The notes under the pieces are model-generated. The model was not told where the DNA came from and did not search any database. It saw only the letters and a program-made list of their open reading frames with translations. The position numbers were made by a program, and so were the translations under genes. Shown here piece by piece: positions 26,720-38,118 of a stretch of DNA of 64,000 nucleotides. Position 1 is the first letter of the stretch; every line of letters starts with the position of its first letter. This DNA is from Streptomyces violascens (GTDB lineage Bacteria; Actinomycetota; Actinomycetes; Streptomycetales; Streptomycetaceae), in NCBI RefSeq assembly GCF_014649955.1, contig NZ_BMUA01000002.1:372001-436000 (forward strand). Reading direction: 5' to 3'.

Positions 26720-27526
26720 GTGGCCGGACAGGCGACCGCTCAGCGCGGTGGCGGACAGACCAAGAAGTCCGTGAAGTCCGGCCGGTCCGGCCCCCGTCCC
26801 CGGCGGAGCCGCCGCTTCCGGCTGCCTCGCCGGCGGGGCCCGATCATCCTGGCCGTCGTCGTCGTTCTCCTCGGTGCGGGCCTCGTCTGGGCGCTCTACG
26901 GCTCCACCTGGCTGCGCGTCGAGCACGTGAAGACCACCGGGACGGAGGTCCTGACGCCCCAGGAGGTCGAGGCGGTGGCCGCGGTGCCGATCGGTTCGCC
27001 GCTGATTTCCGTCGACACGGGGGCGATTGAGACGCGATTGCGCCAGAAACTGCCGCGTATCGACTCCGTCGAGGTGGGCCGTTCCTGGCCGCACGGGATC
27101 GGTCTGAAAGTGACCGAACGCAAGCCCGTCCTGGTCATGAAGAGCGGTGCGAAGTTCGACGAAGTGGACGCGAAGGGTGTGCGTTTCGCCACCATCCAAC
27201 AGCCCCTCAGCGGCGTCCCGCTGCTCGAATTGACCCCCTCGCACTCCCCGAGCCAGCGGCGGTTCGGCACCGACCGGCTCGTCCTCGAAGCGGTGGGCAT
27301 CGCGGGTGAACTCCCGCCCGCCGTCGCCAAGGAGACGCGTTCCGTCAAGATTTCCACGTACGACTCCGTCACGTTGGAGTTGACCGGTGGCCGCAGTGTG
27401 CTGTGGGGAAGCAGCGCGGAAGGTGAGCTGAAGGGACGTACCCTCAGTGCACTGATGAAAGCGCGGCCGAAGTCGGTCCGCTTCGATGTGAGCGCCCCCA
27501 CCGCCCCTGCGGTATCGGGTAGTTGA
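26720..27526 (+). CDS. ftsQ: Cell division protein FtsQ
   Basis: The 268-residue bitopic protein has a basic N-terminus (about 40 residues, many Arg/Lys), one membrane helix (about residues 42-60), a POTRA domain (LRVEHVKTTGTEVLTPQEVEA, then SVEVGRSWPHGIGLKVTERKP) and the FtsQ C-terminal domain. It belongs to the FtsQLB complex that activates FtsWI. The GTG start is preceded by GGAAGGCAGGGA. It precedes the long ftsZ regulatory region. Confidence 0.92.
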   Translation: MAGQATAQRGGGQTKKSVKSGRSGPRPRRSRRFRLPRRRGPIILAVVVVLLGAGLVWALYGSTWLRVEHVKTTGTEVLTPQEVEAVAAVPIGSPLISVDTGAIETRLRQKLPRIDSVEVGRSWPHGIGLKVTERKPVLVMKSGAKFDEVDAKGVRFATIQQPLSGVPLLELTPSHSPSQRRFGTDRLVLEAVGIAGELPPAVAKETRSVKISTYDSVTLELTGGRSVLWGSSAEGELKGRTLSALMKARPKSVRFDVSAPTAPAVSGS

Positions 27527-27803
27527 CGGACATATGCGCTGGCCAGCACCCTGGTTGGTCAGCGACACGGGTGATCACATAGGGTGAAAAGAAAAACGGG
27601 AGGTTCGGCGTGTTCGTTGAACGCGCGCCACTTGTCGACTTAGTGTCCTGTTCGGAAGAGTCCAGCGAACAGACACACTGGTAACCCTAAACTTCAACGT
27701 TAGGGTTCGGGCCGGCGATACGGACCGTCCCAATCGGCATTCGTCGTCACCTTGCGGCAACCGCGAAGTGACGACCCGTAACTCGAGGCGAGAGGCCTTC
27801 GAC
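27527..27803 (+). promoter_or_regulatory. ftsZ upstream regulatory region
   Basis: This 277-base region separates ftsQ from ftsZ. It holds GACAC motifs at 27564-27568 and 27672-27676, and an inverted GTGTC at 27643-27647. The last two flank an inverted repeat CTGTTCG (27648-27654) / CGAACAG (27666-27672). A second perfect palindrome, AACCCTAA (27683-27690) / TTAGGGTT (27700-27707), lies downstream. TTGGTC and CATAGG at 27555 and 27578 (17-base spacer) are one promoter candidate. In S. coelicolor, ftsZ has several promoters, one of them sporulation-specific, and GACAC is the WhiA/WhiB motif (from memory). Developmental control here is inferred. Confidence 0.7.
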
Positions 27804-29006
27804 GTGGCAGCACCGCAGAACTACCTCGCAGTCATCAAGGTCATCGGTGTCGGCGGCGGTGGTGTCAATGCCATCAACCGAATGATCGAGGTCGGTCTCA
27901 AGGGCGTCGAGTTCATCGCGATCAACACTGACGCACAAGCACTGTTGATGAGCGACGCCGACGTCAAGCTCGACGTCGGCCGTGAACTCACCCGCGGCCT
28001 CGGGGCCGGAGCCAACCCGGCAGTCGGGCGCAAGGCGGCAGAGGACCACCGTGAGGAGATCGAGGAGGTCCTCAAGGGGGCCGACATGGTCTTCGTCACC
28101 GCCGGCGAAGGCGGCGGCACCGGCACCGGCGGCGCCCCCGTCGTCGCCAACATCGCGCGCTCGCTCGGCGCCCTGACGATCGGTGTGGTCACCCGCCCGT
28201 TCACCTTCGAGGGCCGGCGCCGGGCGAACCAGGCGGAGGACGGCATCGCCGAGCTCCGCGAAGAGGTCGACACCCTCATCGTCATCCCGAACGACCGGCT
28301 GCTCTCCATCTCCGACCGTCAGGTCAGCGTCCTGGACGCGTTCAAGTCCGCCGACCAGGTGCTGCTCAGCGGTGTCCAGGGCATCACGGACCTGATCACC
28401 ACGCCGGGCCTCATCAACCTCGACTTCGCCGACGTCAAGTCGGTCATGTCCGAGGCCGGTTCGGCGCTCATGGGCATCGGCTCGGCCCGCGGCGACGACC
28501 GCGCGGTGGCCGCCGCCGAGATGGCGATCTCCTCGCCGCTCCTGGAAGCCTCCATCGACGGCGCCCGCGGCGTGCTCCTCTCCATCTCCGGCGGGTCCGA
28601 CCTCGGCCTGTTCGAGATCAACGAGGCCGCCCAGCTGGTCAGCGAGGCCGCCCACCCCGAGGCCAACATCATCTTCGGCGCGGTCATCGACGACGCCCTC
28701 GGCGACGAGGTGCGCGTCACGGTCATCGCGGCCGGCTTCGACGGCGGACAGCCGCCGGCCCGCCGGGACAACGTGCTCAGCGCCTCCGCCTCCAACAAGC
28801 GCGACGAGCCCGCTCCTTCGCGCCCGGCCGAGGTGTCCCGTCCGCTCGGCGGACTCGGCACGGTCCGCGAGGAGCCGCCGGCCCCCCCGGCCCCGGTCGA
28901 GCCCGCCCCGGTCAACGAGGCCCCGGCCCCCTCGGCCATCCCGACGGCCCGTCCCTACCCGGACAGCCAGGCCGAAGAGCTGGACGTCCCGGACTTCCTC
29001 AAGTGA
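27804..29006 (+). CDS. ftsZ: Cell division GTPase FtsZ
   Basis: The 400-residue tubulin homologue starts [20 protein letters not shown] at GTG 27804, with GAGAGG upstream; an in-frame upstream start at 27768 is less likely. The GTP-binding tubulin signature is GGGTGTG (103-109), and the T7 loop region is [11 protein letters not shown]. The globular domain ends near residue 315. A proline-rich linker and the C-terminal peptide [11 protein letters not shown], which binds SepF, follow. It polymerises into the Z-ring and, in sporulating hyphae, into ladders of rings. Confidence 0.98.
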   Translation: MAAPQNYLAVIKVIGVGGGGVNAINRMIEVGLKGVEFIAINTDAQALLMSDADVKLDVGRELTRGLGAGANPAVGRKAAEDHREEIEEVLKGADMVFVTAGEGGGTGTGGAPVVANIARSLGALTIGVVTRPFTFEGRRRANQAEDGIAELREEVDTLIVIPNDRLLSISDRQVSVLDAFKSADQVLLSGVQGITDLITTPGLINLDFADVKSVMSEAGSALMGIGSARGDDRAVAAAEMAISSPLLEASIDGARGVLLSISGGSDLGLFEINEAAQLVSEAAHPEANIIFGAVIDDALGDEVRVTVIAAGFDGGQPPARRDNVLSASASNKRDEPAPSRPAEVSRPLGGLGTVREEPPAPPAPVEPAPVNEAPAPSAIPTARPYPDSQAEELDVPDFLK

Positions 29007-29037
29007 CTGAAGTGACGTTTCGAAGCGATCTCTTGAA

Positions 29038-29766
29038 GTGATACGAGAGCAGGGCACTGTGAGCGGCGCGCACTTCGCCTTCACCGACCGGTGGGGCGGG
29101 GTGAGCGCCGTTCCGTACGAGGAGCTCAACCTCGGCGGCGCGGTCGGCGACGACCCCGCCTCGGTCCGCACCAACCGCGAACGCGCCGCCACGTCGCTCG
29201 GGCTCGACCCGGCCCGGGTGGTCTGGATGAACCAGGTGCACGGCCGCGAGGTCGCCGTCGTCGACGGCCCCTTCAGCCCGGGCGACCGGACCGCGGTGGA
29301 CGCCGTGGTGACGGGCCGTCGCGGAACCGCGCTCGCGGTGCTCACCGCGGACTGCACCCCGGTCCTGCTGGCCGACCCGGTGGCGGGGGTCGCGGGCGCG
29401 GCCCACGCGGGCCGGCCCGGAATGGTCGCGGGCGTGGTGCCCGCCGCCGTCGAGGCGATGGTCTCGCTCGGCGCCGACCCGGCCAGGATCGTCGCCCGCA
29501 CCGGCCCCGCCGTCTGCGGACGCTGTTACGAAGTACCCGAGCGGATGCGGGCCGAGGTCGCCGGGGCCGAGCCCGCCGCCTGGTCCGAGACCAGCTGGGG
29601 CACGCCGGCCGTGGACGTCACCGCGGGGGTACTCGCCCAACTGGCCGCCCTCGGCGTCAGCGATGTCGAGGCCTCACCGGTCTGCACGCTCGAATCGCCC
29701 GACCACTTCTCGTACCGCCGCGACCGCACCACTGGGCGGCTCGCCGGATATGTCTGGCTGGACTGA
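29038..29766 (+). CDS. pgeF: PgeF/YlmD family purine nucleoside phosphorylase-like (laccase-domain) protein
   Basis: The 242-residue protein has the family motifs WMNQVHGREV, VLTADCTPVLLADP and GAAHAGRPGMVAGV, plus Cys/His ligands near GPAVCGRCYEVP. Family members are cytoplasmic zinc enzymes that act on purine nucleosides. PgeF in E. coli edits peptidoglycan precursors (from memory), which fits the dcw location. In YLMD-type proteins the usual third motif is GWRG, but here it is GRPG, an oddity. The start is GTG 29038 or GTG 29059; the second has the better ribosome binding site (GAGCAGGG). Confidence 0.88.
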   Translation: MIREQGTVSGAHFAFTDRWGGVSAVPYEELNLGGAVGDDPASVRTNRERAATSLGLDPARVVWMNQVHGREVAVVDGPFSPGDRTAVDAVVTGRRGTALAVLTADCTPVLLADPVAGVAGAAHAGRPGMVAGVVPAAVEAMVSLGADPARIVARTGPAVCGRCYEVPERMRAEVAGAEPAAWSETSWGTPAVDVTAGVLAQLAALGVSDVEASPVCTLESPDHFSYRRDRTTGRLAGYVWLD

Positions 29767-29772
29767 CGACTC

Positions 29773-30492
29773 ATGACGGATCGCAAGACCGAACTCGCCG
29801 AGAACCTCGCACGGGTGGAGGAACGTATCGCCTCCGCCTGCGCCGCCGCCGGGCGCAAGCGGTCGGACGTGACCCTCATCGTGGTCACCAAGACCTACCC
29901 GGCGAGCGATGTGCGCCTGCTGCACGGACTGGGCGTACGCCACGTCGCGGAGAACCGGGACCAGGACGCGGCCCCCAAGGCGGCGGCCTGTGCGGACCTC
30001 GACCTGACCTGGCACTTCGTGGGCCAGTTGCAGACCAACAAGGTTCGTTCTGTTGCCAGTTATGCCGATATGGTGCAGTCGATCGACCGGGCCAAGCTGA
30101 TCGGTTCGCTCTCGACCGCGGCCGTACGGGCCGGGCGCGAGCTGGGCTGCCTCATCCAGGTGGCCCTGGACGCGGAGTCCGGCGAGCGGGGCGATCGCGG
30201 AGGGGTCGCTCCCGACGGGATCGCGGAGTTGGCCGCGCTGGTCGAACAGGCGCCAGGGCTCCGGCTCGGCGGTCTGATGACGGTGGCGCCGCTGGCCGGT
30301 GAGTACGCCGGACGGCAACGGGCGGCCTTCGAGCGGCTGCTGGAATTCTCATCCCGCCTGCGCGGGGACCATCCGGCTGCGAACATGGTGTCAGCAGGGA
30401 TGAGTGCGGACCTCGAAGAGGCCGTTGCGGCCGGAGCGACACATGTACGCGTCGGAACGGCGGTACTCGGAGTCCGACCCCGGCTCGGGTAA
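29773..30492 (+). CDS. yggS: YggS/PROSC family pyridoxal-phosphate homeostasis protein
   Basis: The 239-residue TIM-barrel protein has K40 in [13 protein letters not shown] as the PLP-binding lysine. It also has [13 protein letters not shown] and the C-terminal phosphate-binding segment [27 protein letters not shown]. It is thought to buffer free PLP. Family proteins usually have ENRVQE where this one has ENRDQDA. It starts 6 bases after pgeF and sits next to sepF, as in other Gram-positive bacteria. Confidence 0.93.
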   Translation: MTDRKTELAENLARVEERIASACAAAGRKRSDVTLIVVTKTYPASDVRLLHGLGVRHVAENRDQDAAPKAAACADLDLTWHFVGQLQTNKVRSVASYADMVQSIDRAKLIGSLSTAAVRAGRELGCLIQVALDAESGERGDRGGVAPDGIAELAALVEQAPGLRLGGLMTVAPLAGEYAGRQRAAFERLLEFSSRLRGDHPAANMVSAGMSADLEEAVAAGATHVRVGTAVLGVRPRLG

Positions 30493-30632
30493 CGTCGCGA
30501 AGCAAGTCGGACCACAGCAGAAAATATGGTCATTCCCACTCTTCGGTGGGCAGACCGCGTGGATCGTGGGCCCTTGGTGACGCTGCCACTTGGCGACAGG
30601 AGCGATCCACCACAGAGCGGAGGAATCTGAGC

Positions 30633-31250
30633 ATGGCCGGCGCGATGCGCAAGATGGCGGTCTACCTCGGCCTCGTGGAGGACGATGGGTACGACGGCCG
30701 GGGGTTCGACCCCGACGACGATTTCGAACCCGAGCCCGAACCGGAGCGCGACCGTCGGCGGCACCAGCCTCCGCACCAGTCCCCGCTCCAGGACGAACGG
30801 GACGAACCGGTACGAGTAACTCAGCCTCCGGCACCGAGAGAACCGGTTCAGCTATCGGTAGAAAGCGGGCGTCCGGCGCGAATTGCACCCGTGGCGTCCA
30901 TCACACCTGAACGTCCGAGCCTGGAGAAGAACGCACCGGTGATCATGCCCAAGGTCGTGTCCGAGCGGGAGCCGTACCGCATCACCACGCTGCACCCGCG
31001 GACCTACAACGAGGCCCGTACCATCGGGGAACACTTCCGCGAGGGCACTCCGGTGATCATGAATCTCACGGAGATGGACGACACCGACGCGAAGCGACTT
31101 GTCGACTTTGCTGCCGGACTCGTCTTCGGCCTGCATGGCAGCATTGAACGGGTGACGCAGAAGGTGTTCCTGCTGTCTCCTGCTAACGTCGATGTCACGG
31201 CGGAGGACAAGGCCCGCATCGCAGAGGGCGGATTCTTCAACCAGAGCTGA
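30633..31250 (+). CDS. sepF: SepF, FtsZ membrane anchor
   Basis: The 205-residue protein begins [18 protein letters not shown], an amphipathic membrane-binding helix. An acidic linker rich in Asp, Glu, Arg and Pro follows (about residues 20-95), and then the SepF core ([22 protein letters not shown] to [20 protein letters not shown]). The core dimerises and binds the FtsZ C-terminal peptide. GGAGG precedes the ATG. About 140 bases separate it from yggS, with room for a promoter. Confidence 0.95.
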   Translation: MAGAMRKMAVYLGLVEDDGYDGRGFDPDDDFEPEPEPERDRRRHQPPHQSPLQDERDEPVRVTQPPAPREPVQLSVESGRPARIAPVASITPERPSLEKNAPVIMPKVVSEREPYRITTLHPRTYNEARTIGEHFREGTPVIMNLTEMDDTDAKRLVDFAAGLVFGLHGSIERVTQKVFLLSPANVDVTAEDKARIAEGGFFNQS

Positions 31251-31323
31251 GAACACGAAACCGGGAACGAACCGGCCGGGAACGGGCCGGGGCTTGTGAA
31301 GCAAGGGGAGAGGGAAGCGCGAG

Positions 31324-31608
31324 ATGGGCGTCGCACTACAGGTTGTCTACATCGCGCTGATGTGCTTCCTCATCGTGCTGATCTTCCGGCTCGTCATGGA
31401 CTACGTTTTCCAGTTCGCCCGTTCATGGCAACCCGGCAAGGCGATGGTGGTCATTCTTGAGGCCACCTACACTGTCACCGATCCACCGCTCAAGCTTCTG
31501 CGGCGGTTCATTCCGCCGCTGCGTCTCGGGGGCGTGGCACTCGACCTGTCCTTCTTCGTTCTGATGATCATCGTCTACATCCTGATCAGCATCGTGGTCA
31601 GGTTGTGA
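31324..31608 (+). CDS. yggT: YggT family membrane protein
   Basis: The 94-residue protein has two membrane regions (about residues 5-28 and 70-92) around TYTVTDPPLKLLRRFIPPLRLGGVALDLSF, the conserved YggT motif. Function is not established; the family is always found close to division or polarity genes. GGGGAGAGGG lies upstream of the ATG. It is followed after 49 bases by divIVA and is probably co-transcribed with it. Confidence 0.93.
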   Translation: MGVALQVVYIALMCFLIVLIFRLVMDYVFQFARSWQPGKAMVVILEATYTVTDPPLKLLRRFIPPLRLGGVALDLSFFVLMIIVYILISIVVRL

Positions 31609-31657
31609 ACGATACGGTCCTGCCGACTGCCGACGACTACGTAGAGGTGAAGAAGAG

Positions 31658-32812
31658 ATGCCGCTGACCCCCGAGGACGTGCGGAACAAGCAGTTCACGA
31701 CGGTCCGCCTCCGAGAAGGCTATGACGAGGACGAGGTTGATGCCTTCCTCGACGAGGTCGAGTCGGAGCTGACGCGACTGCTCCGCGAGAACGAGGATCT
31801 GCGCGCCAAGCTGGCCGCCGCCACCCGCGCCGCCGCGCAGAACCAGCAGCAGCAGGGCATGCGCAAGCCGGAGCCGCAGGACGGCCGAGGCCAGGGTGCA
31901 CCCGTGCCCGCCGCCATATCCGGTCCGCCGCAGGTCCAGCAGCAGCCGCAGATGGGTCCGCCCCAGCTGCCCAGCGGTGCGCCGCAGCTGCCGGCGGGAC
32001 CTGGCGGTCACGGCCCGCAGGGCCAGCACGGCCCGGGCCAGATGGGCCAGGGCCCCATGGGCCAGGGTCCGATGGGCCAGAACCAGCTGGGTCAGGGCCC
32101 CATGGGCCAGAACCAGCTCGGTCAGGGCCCCATGGGCCAGATGGGCGGCCCCATGGGCGGCCACGGCCCGCAGATGGGACAGCCGGCTCCGGCTCCCGGT
32201 GGCGACAGCGCCGCCCGGGTGCTCTCCCTCGCGCAGCAGACCGCCGACCAGGCGATCGCGGAGGCCCGTTCCGAGGCCAACAAGATCGTCGGCGAGGCCC
32301 GCAGCCGCGCCGAGGGTCTGGAGCGCGACGCCCGTGCCAAGGCGGACGCCCTGGAGCGGGACGCGCAGGAGAAGCACCGCGTCGCGATGGGCTCCCTGGA
32401 GTCCGCCCGCGCCACGCTGGAGCGCAAGGTCGAGGACCTGCGCGGCTTCGAGCGCGAGTACCGCACGCGGCTGAAGTCCTACCTGGAGTCCCAGCTGCGT
32501 CAGCTGGAGACCCAGGCCGACGACTCGCTCGCGCCGCCGCGTACTCCGGCGACCGCGTCGCTGCCGCCGGCTCCGCAGATGAGCGGGTCCATGGCGTCGG
32601 CCGGTGCCGGGGCGATGGGGCACCCGATGGGTGGCCAGCAGTCCATGGGCGGCCAGCAGTCCATGCCGAGCGCGCCGTCCTACGGTGGTCAGCAGCAGAT
32701 GTCGCCGGCGATGACCCAGCCGATGGCGCCGGTGCGGCCGCAGGGGCCTTCGCCCATGCAGCAGGCTCCTTCGCCGATGCGCGGCTTTCTGATCGACGAG
32801 GACGACAACTGA
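31658..32812 (+). CDS. divIVA: DivIVA (Wag31) polar growth organiser
   Basis: The 384-residue protein starts MPLTPEDVRNKQFTTVRLREGYDEDEVDAFLDEVESEL, the DivIVA lipid-binding N-terminal domain with F13 and R17 in the usual positions. After a short coiled coil there is a linker rich in Pro, Gln and Gly (about residues 66-185). It contains tandem GQGPMGQ/NQL units, followed by a long coiled coil (about 190-290) and a second Gln/Met/Pro-rich tail. In Streptomyces it marks hyphal tips, drives apical growth and is essential. The linker is the region that differs between species. A strong terminator follows. Confidence 0.97.
   Translation: MPLTPEDVRNKQFTTVRLREGYDEDEVDAFLDEVESELTRLLRENEDLRAKLAAATRAAAQNQQQQGMRKPEPQDGRGQGAPVPAAISGPPQVQQQPQMGPPQLPSGAPQLPAGPGGHGPQGQHGPGQMGQGPMGQGPMGQNQLGQGPMGQNQLGQGPMGQMGGPMGGHGPQMGQPAPAPGGDSAARVLSLAQQTADQAIAEARSEANKIVGEARSRAEGLERDARAKADALERDAQEKHRVAMGSLESARATLERKVEDLRGFEREYRTRLKSYLESQLRQLETQADDSLAPPRTPATASLPPAPQMSGSMASAGAGAMGHPMGGQQSMGGQQSMPSAPSYGGQQQMSPAMTQPMAPVRPQGPSPMQQAPSPMRGFLIDEDDN
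32041..32140 (+). repeat. 30-bp tandem repeat inside the divIVA linker
   Basis: Units begin at 32061, 32091 and 32121 (the last one partial) and encode variants of GQGPMGQNQL. They differ by a few bases. The array is in frame, so unit gain or loss would change only the linker length. Confidence 0.75.
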
Positions 32813-32856
32813 CGGGGTCTGCGCGTGTGACCCACGCGTAGCCGTCGGCAGGCTGC

Positions 32857-32894
32857 GAGGGCCGGTACCGGGGTTTCCCCTGGTGCCGGCCCTC
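32857..32894 (+). terminator. Terminator after divIVA
   Basis: GAGGGCCGG (32857-32865) pairs with CCGGCCCTC (32886-32894), with further pairing of GGGG and CCCC around a TTT loop. It lies 45 bases after the divIVA stop and closes the dcw cluster. From 32895 to 33320 there is a G/C-rich, non-coding stretch with dispersed repeats and no credible gene. Confidence 0.7.
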
Positions 32895-33139
32895 TGCCGT
32901 GCCCCGGGCGGGCGGGGCGGCCGGCGGGCTGCGGGCGCCGGGCGCCTGCGGCGGGGTGCGGCTCGGAGGGCTGCGCCGGGGCTCTGCCCCAGATCCCGTC
33001 TGCCCCTCCCCGCCCCTTCCCTCAGCCCTCCGGGGGTGGGGGTGGGCTGAGGTCCATTGCCGGGGCGCTGCCCCCGGGCCCCCGCTCCTCGAACGCCGGA
33101 GGGGCTGAATATGCGGGTGGTCGGGTGCGGACCGTGCGT

Positions 33140-33165
33140 GGCTGGTCGCGCAGTTCCCCGCGCCC
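33140..33165. repeat. Dispersed intergenic repeat, copy 2
   Basis: This is identical over 26 bases to 9114-9139. It lies in the 561-base non-coding gap between divIVA and ileS, alongside other Streptomyces-type intergenic pieces such as GCTCTGCCCCAG (32982-32993) and GTCCGGCGTTTGAGGAC (33207-33223). Confidence 0.7.
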
Positions 33166-33322
33166 CTTGCGGGGTTGATCCCGGCCGGCGCCGCATCTTC
33201 AAGCCGTCCGGCGTTTGAGGACGAGAGCGCCCTTCAGGCGCGAACGGGGTCCGGGGGCCGCAGCCCAGGAGACGACCCGCTGTGCCGCACCGACACCCCC
33301 GGAGGGTCTCGGGAGGAAAACG

Positions 33323-33360
33323 CGATGGCCCGCCCCCGGGGTTCCGGGGGCGGGCCATCG
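33323..33360 (-). terminator. Terminator of ileS
   Basis: CGATGGCCCGCCCCCGG (33323-33339) pairs perfectly with 33344-33360 around a 4-base loop, giving a 17-bp stem. On the minus strand it is followed by CGCGTTTTCC. It lies 13 bases beyond the ileS stop. Confidence 0.8.
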
Positions 33361-33373
33361 GTGTGAGGGGCCG

Positions 33374-36514
<3,141 letters not shown>

Positions 36515-36789
36515 CCGTTCATCCTCCGGCGGATCGTCGTGCGGTTCCGTCGGAGGGACGAGAGCCTGCCCTCGTGGGGCGCTCCCGCGGTACCACCCTC
36601 CTTGGCGGTGTGCGGAACACCGCCCCCTCATTGGGGTCGCGAAGCCGGTTCTACCGGACTCCTGGTGGGGAGTCTTTCTTCCGGCGGCTCGGGGGTGATC
36701 TTCACCGCGCGCTCGCCTCCGGGCTCACACCGTCCCCGGATCGCTCTTGGCTGCGTACGCCGCTACTCGTCCCGTCCACGCCTCTCGCT
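36515..36789 (-). promoter_or_regulatory. T-box riboswitch leader of ileS (Ile, likely translational)
   Basis: On the minus strand, AGGGTGGTACCGCGG at 36599-36585 matches the T-box consensus that pairs with the tRNA acceptor end. Upstream of it, GGTGAAGATCACC (around 36703-36691) carries ATC at 36699-36697 as the candidate isoleucine specifier codon, flanked by GAAG and A as expected. Between the T-box and the start codon there is no hairpin plus T tract, only a G/C-rich region and the GGAGGATG ribosome binding site. Control is therefore probably by sequestering the ribosome binding site, as known for actinobacterial ileS T-boxes. A TACACT -10 candidate lies at 36801-36796. Confidence 0.85.
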
Positions 36790-37078
36790 GGGGCCAGTGT
36801 ACGGGGCCCGGCGAAGGGCGGCCGACCGGTTTTCGGCGGACCCGTGGCGAAGGGCGCGTACGTGACCCGAATGGCCATACGGACCCCGGCGGAGTCCCGC
36901 TCCGCCCGTCCGGCGGATTACCGGGCCGGGAGCTGGGCACAACGGTTGCAGGTTCGTCTTGCCGCCGGTCCGGGGCGGGGCGAACCGGCGGCGTGCCCCG
37001 TTGCCGCGGGCCTGGGGTCGATTTATCGTCCCAGCACGATTCGCGAGCAAGATCACAATATGTGAAGGGGCCGCGGCC
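36790..37078. other. Intergenic region between divergent ileS leader and DksA-like gene
   Basis: This gap must contain both promoters. The only -10-like element I can point to is TACACT on the minus strand (36801-36796) for ileS. On the plus side, AAGGGG at about 37065-37070 is the ribosome binding site for the DksA-like gene, and the stretch before it (37020-37065) is relatively A/T-rich. No small gene is supported. Confidence 0.4.
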
Positions 37079-38056
37079 ATGGTGGCGAAGAAGACCGCCG
37101 TAGAGACCACAACGGCGTCCACAAGAGCCAGTGCCACACGTGCTGCCGCAGGCGCCACCAAGGGCTCGGCGGCCAAGGACACGGACGGGAAGAAGAGCAC
37201 CGCCGCCAAGAAGGCCGCGGCGAAGAAGACCGCTGGTGCCAAGACCGCCAAGACCGCCAAGACCGCCAGAACTGATGCGACGAGGGCAGCCGAGGCCGAG
37301 GAGGCGGCCGCCGAGGAGTCGGCCAAGGCGGAGCCCGCCAAGAAGGCCGCCAAGAAGGCCGCGAAAAAGGCCGCGAAAAAGGCCGCGAAAAAGGCCGTCG
37401 CCAAGAAGGCCGCGGCCGGCAAGGCAACCGGGACGGCGCGGGTCGCGTCCGACAAGGCGACCGACAAGACGGCGCCGGCGAAGTCGGCCGGGGCGGGCGC
37501 CAAGAAGGCCGCGACCGCGGCCCAGGGGGCGGCTGCGGCCGCGGAAGAGACGGGAGCCAAAAAGGTGGTTGCGAAGAAGACTGCGGGAGGGGCAACGGCG
37601 GCGAGGGCCGCCGCGGCGTCGGCGGTGCCGGCGGCCCGTGCCGTCGCCACGACCGCCCCGGGGGAGCTTCCGGTCCGGCCCGGCGAGGACCCGTGGACCC
37701 CGGCGGAGGTCGCCGAGGCCCGTAACGAGCTGTCCAGCGAGGTGCTGCGGCTGCGCAGCGAGATCGAGGCCTCGGAGGCGGCGCTGGCGGGCCTGATGCG
37801 CGACTCCGGCGACGGCGCGGGCGACGACGACGCCGACACCGGGACCAAGAACATCACCCGCGAGCACGAGATGGCGCTCGCCGCCAACGCCCGCGAGACC
37901 CTGGAGCAGACCGAGCACGCCCTGGAGCGCCTGGACGCCGGGACGTACGGCTACTGCGAGGTCTGCGGGAAGCCGATCGGAAAGGCCCGGATGCAGGCGT
38001 TCCCGCGCGCCACCCTGTGCGTGGAGGACAAGCAGAAGCAGGAACGGCGGGGCTGA
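37079..38056 (+). CDS. Histone H1-like / DksA-TraR zinc-finger fusion protein
   Basis: The product is 325 residues from ATG 37079. The N-terminal 200 residues are Lys/Ala/Thr-rich (AAKKAAAKKTAGAK, then KKAAKKAAKKAAKK), like eukaryotic histone H1 tails, and should bind DNA. The C-terminal part is a DksA/TraR-like coiled coil and zinc finger: NITREHEMALAANARETLEQTEHALERLDAGTYGYCEVCGKPIGKARM. The finger has C293, C296 and C314, but D317 where the fourth Cys is expected. From memory, a similar Streptomyces protein (SCO2075) was described as a bifunctional histone and DksA-like protein. Whether it binds zinc or RNA polymerase is open. Confidence 0.88.
   Translation: MVAKKTAVETTTASTRASATRAAAGATKGSAAKDTDGKKSTAAKKAAAKKTAGAKTAKTAKTARTDATRAAEAEEAAAEESAKAEPAKKAAKKAAKKAAKKAAKKAVAKKAAAGKATGTARVASDKATDKTAPAKSAGAGAKKAATAAQGAAAAAEETGAKKVVAKKTAGGATAARAAAASAVPAARAVATTAPGELPVRPGEDPWTPAEVAEARNELSSEVLRLRSEIEASEAALAGLMRDSGDGAGDDDADTGTKNITREHEMALAANARETLEQTEHALERLDAGTYGYCEVCGKPIGKARMQAFPRATLCVEDKQKQERRG
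37343..37396 (+). repeat. 12-bp tandem repeat in the lysine-rich tail
   Basis: Units AAGGCCGCSAAR repeat about four and a half times from 37343 and encode KAAK. Three units use AAA for lysine, giving GCGAAAAAG. AAA is rare in this genome's codon usage, so the run is a local bias caused by duplication. Confidence 0.75.
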
Positions 38057-38118
38057 GTCCGTACAGGTGTGCCGTACCCTCGTGCTCAGTCAGGCACCTA
38101 GTCGGTTGAGGGACTCAC

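Noticed and set aside
32041..32140. Regularly spaced short repeats considered as a CRISPR-like array
   Set aside because: Units are directly adjacent, in frame, and part of the divIVA coding sequence; there are no spacers.
37355..37396. Possible programmed frameshift at GCGAAAAAG runs in the H1/DksA-like gene
   Set aside because: The zero frame continues intact into the DksA-like domain, and the runs are explained by tandem duplication; no stimulatory structure is evident.
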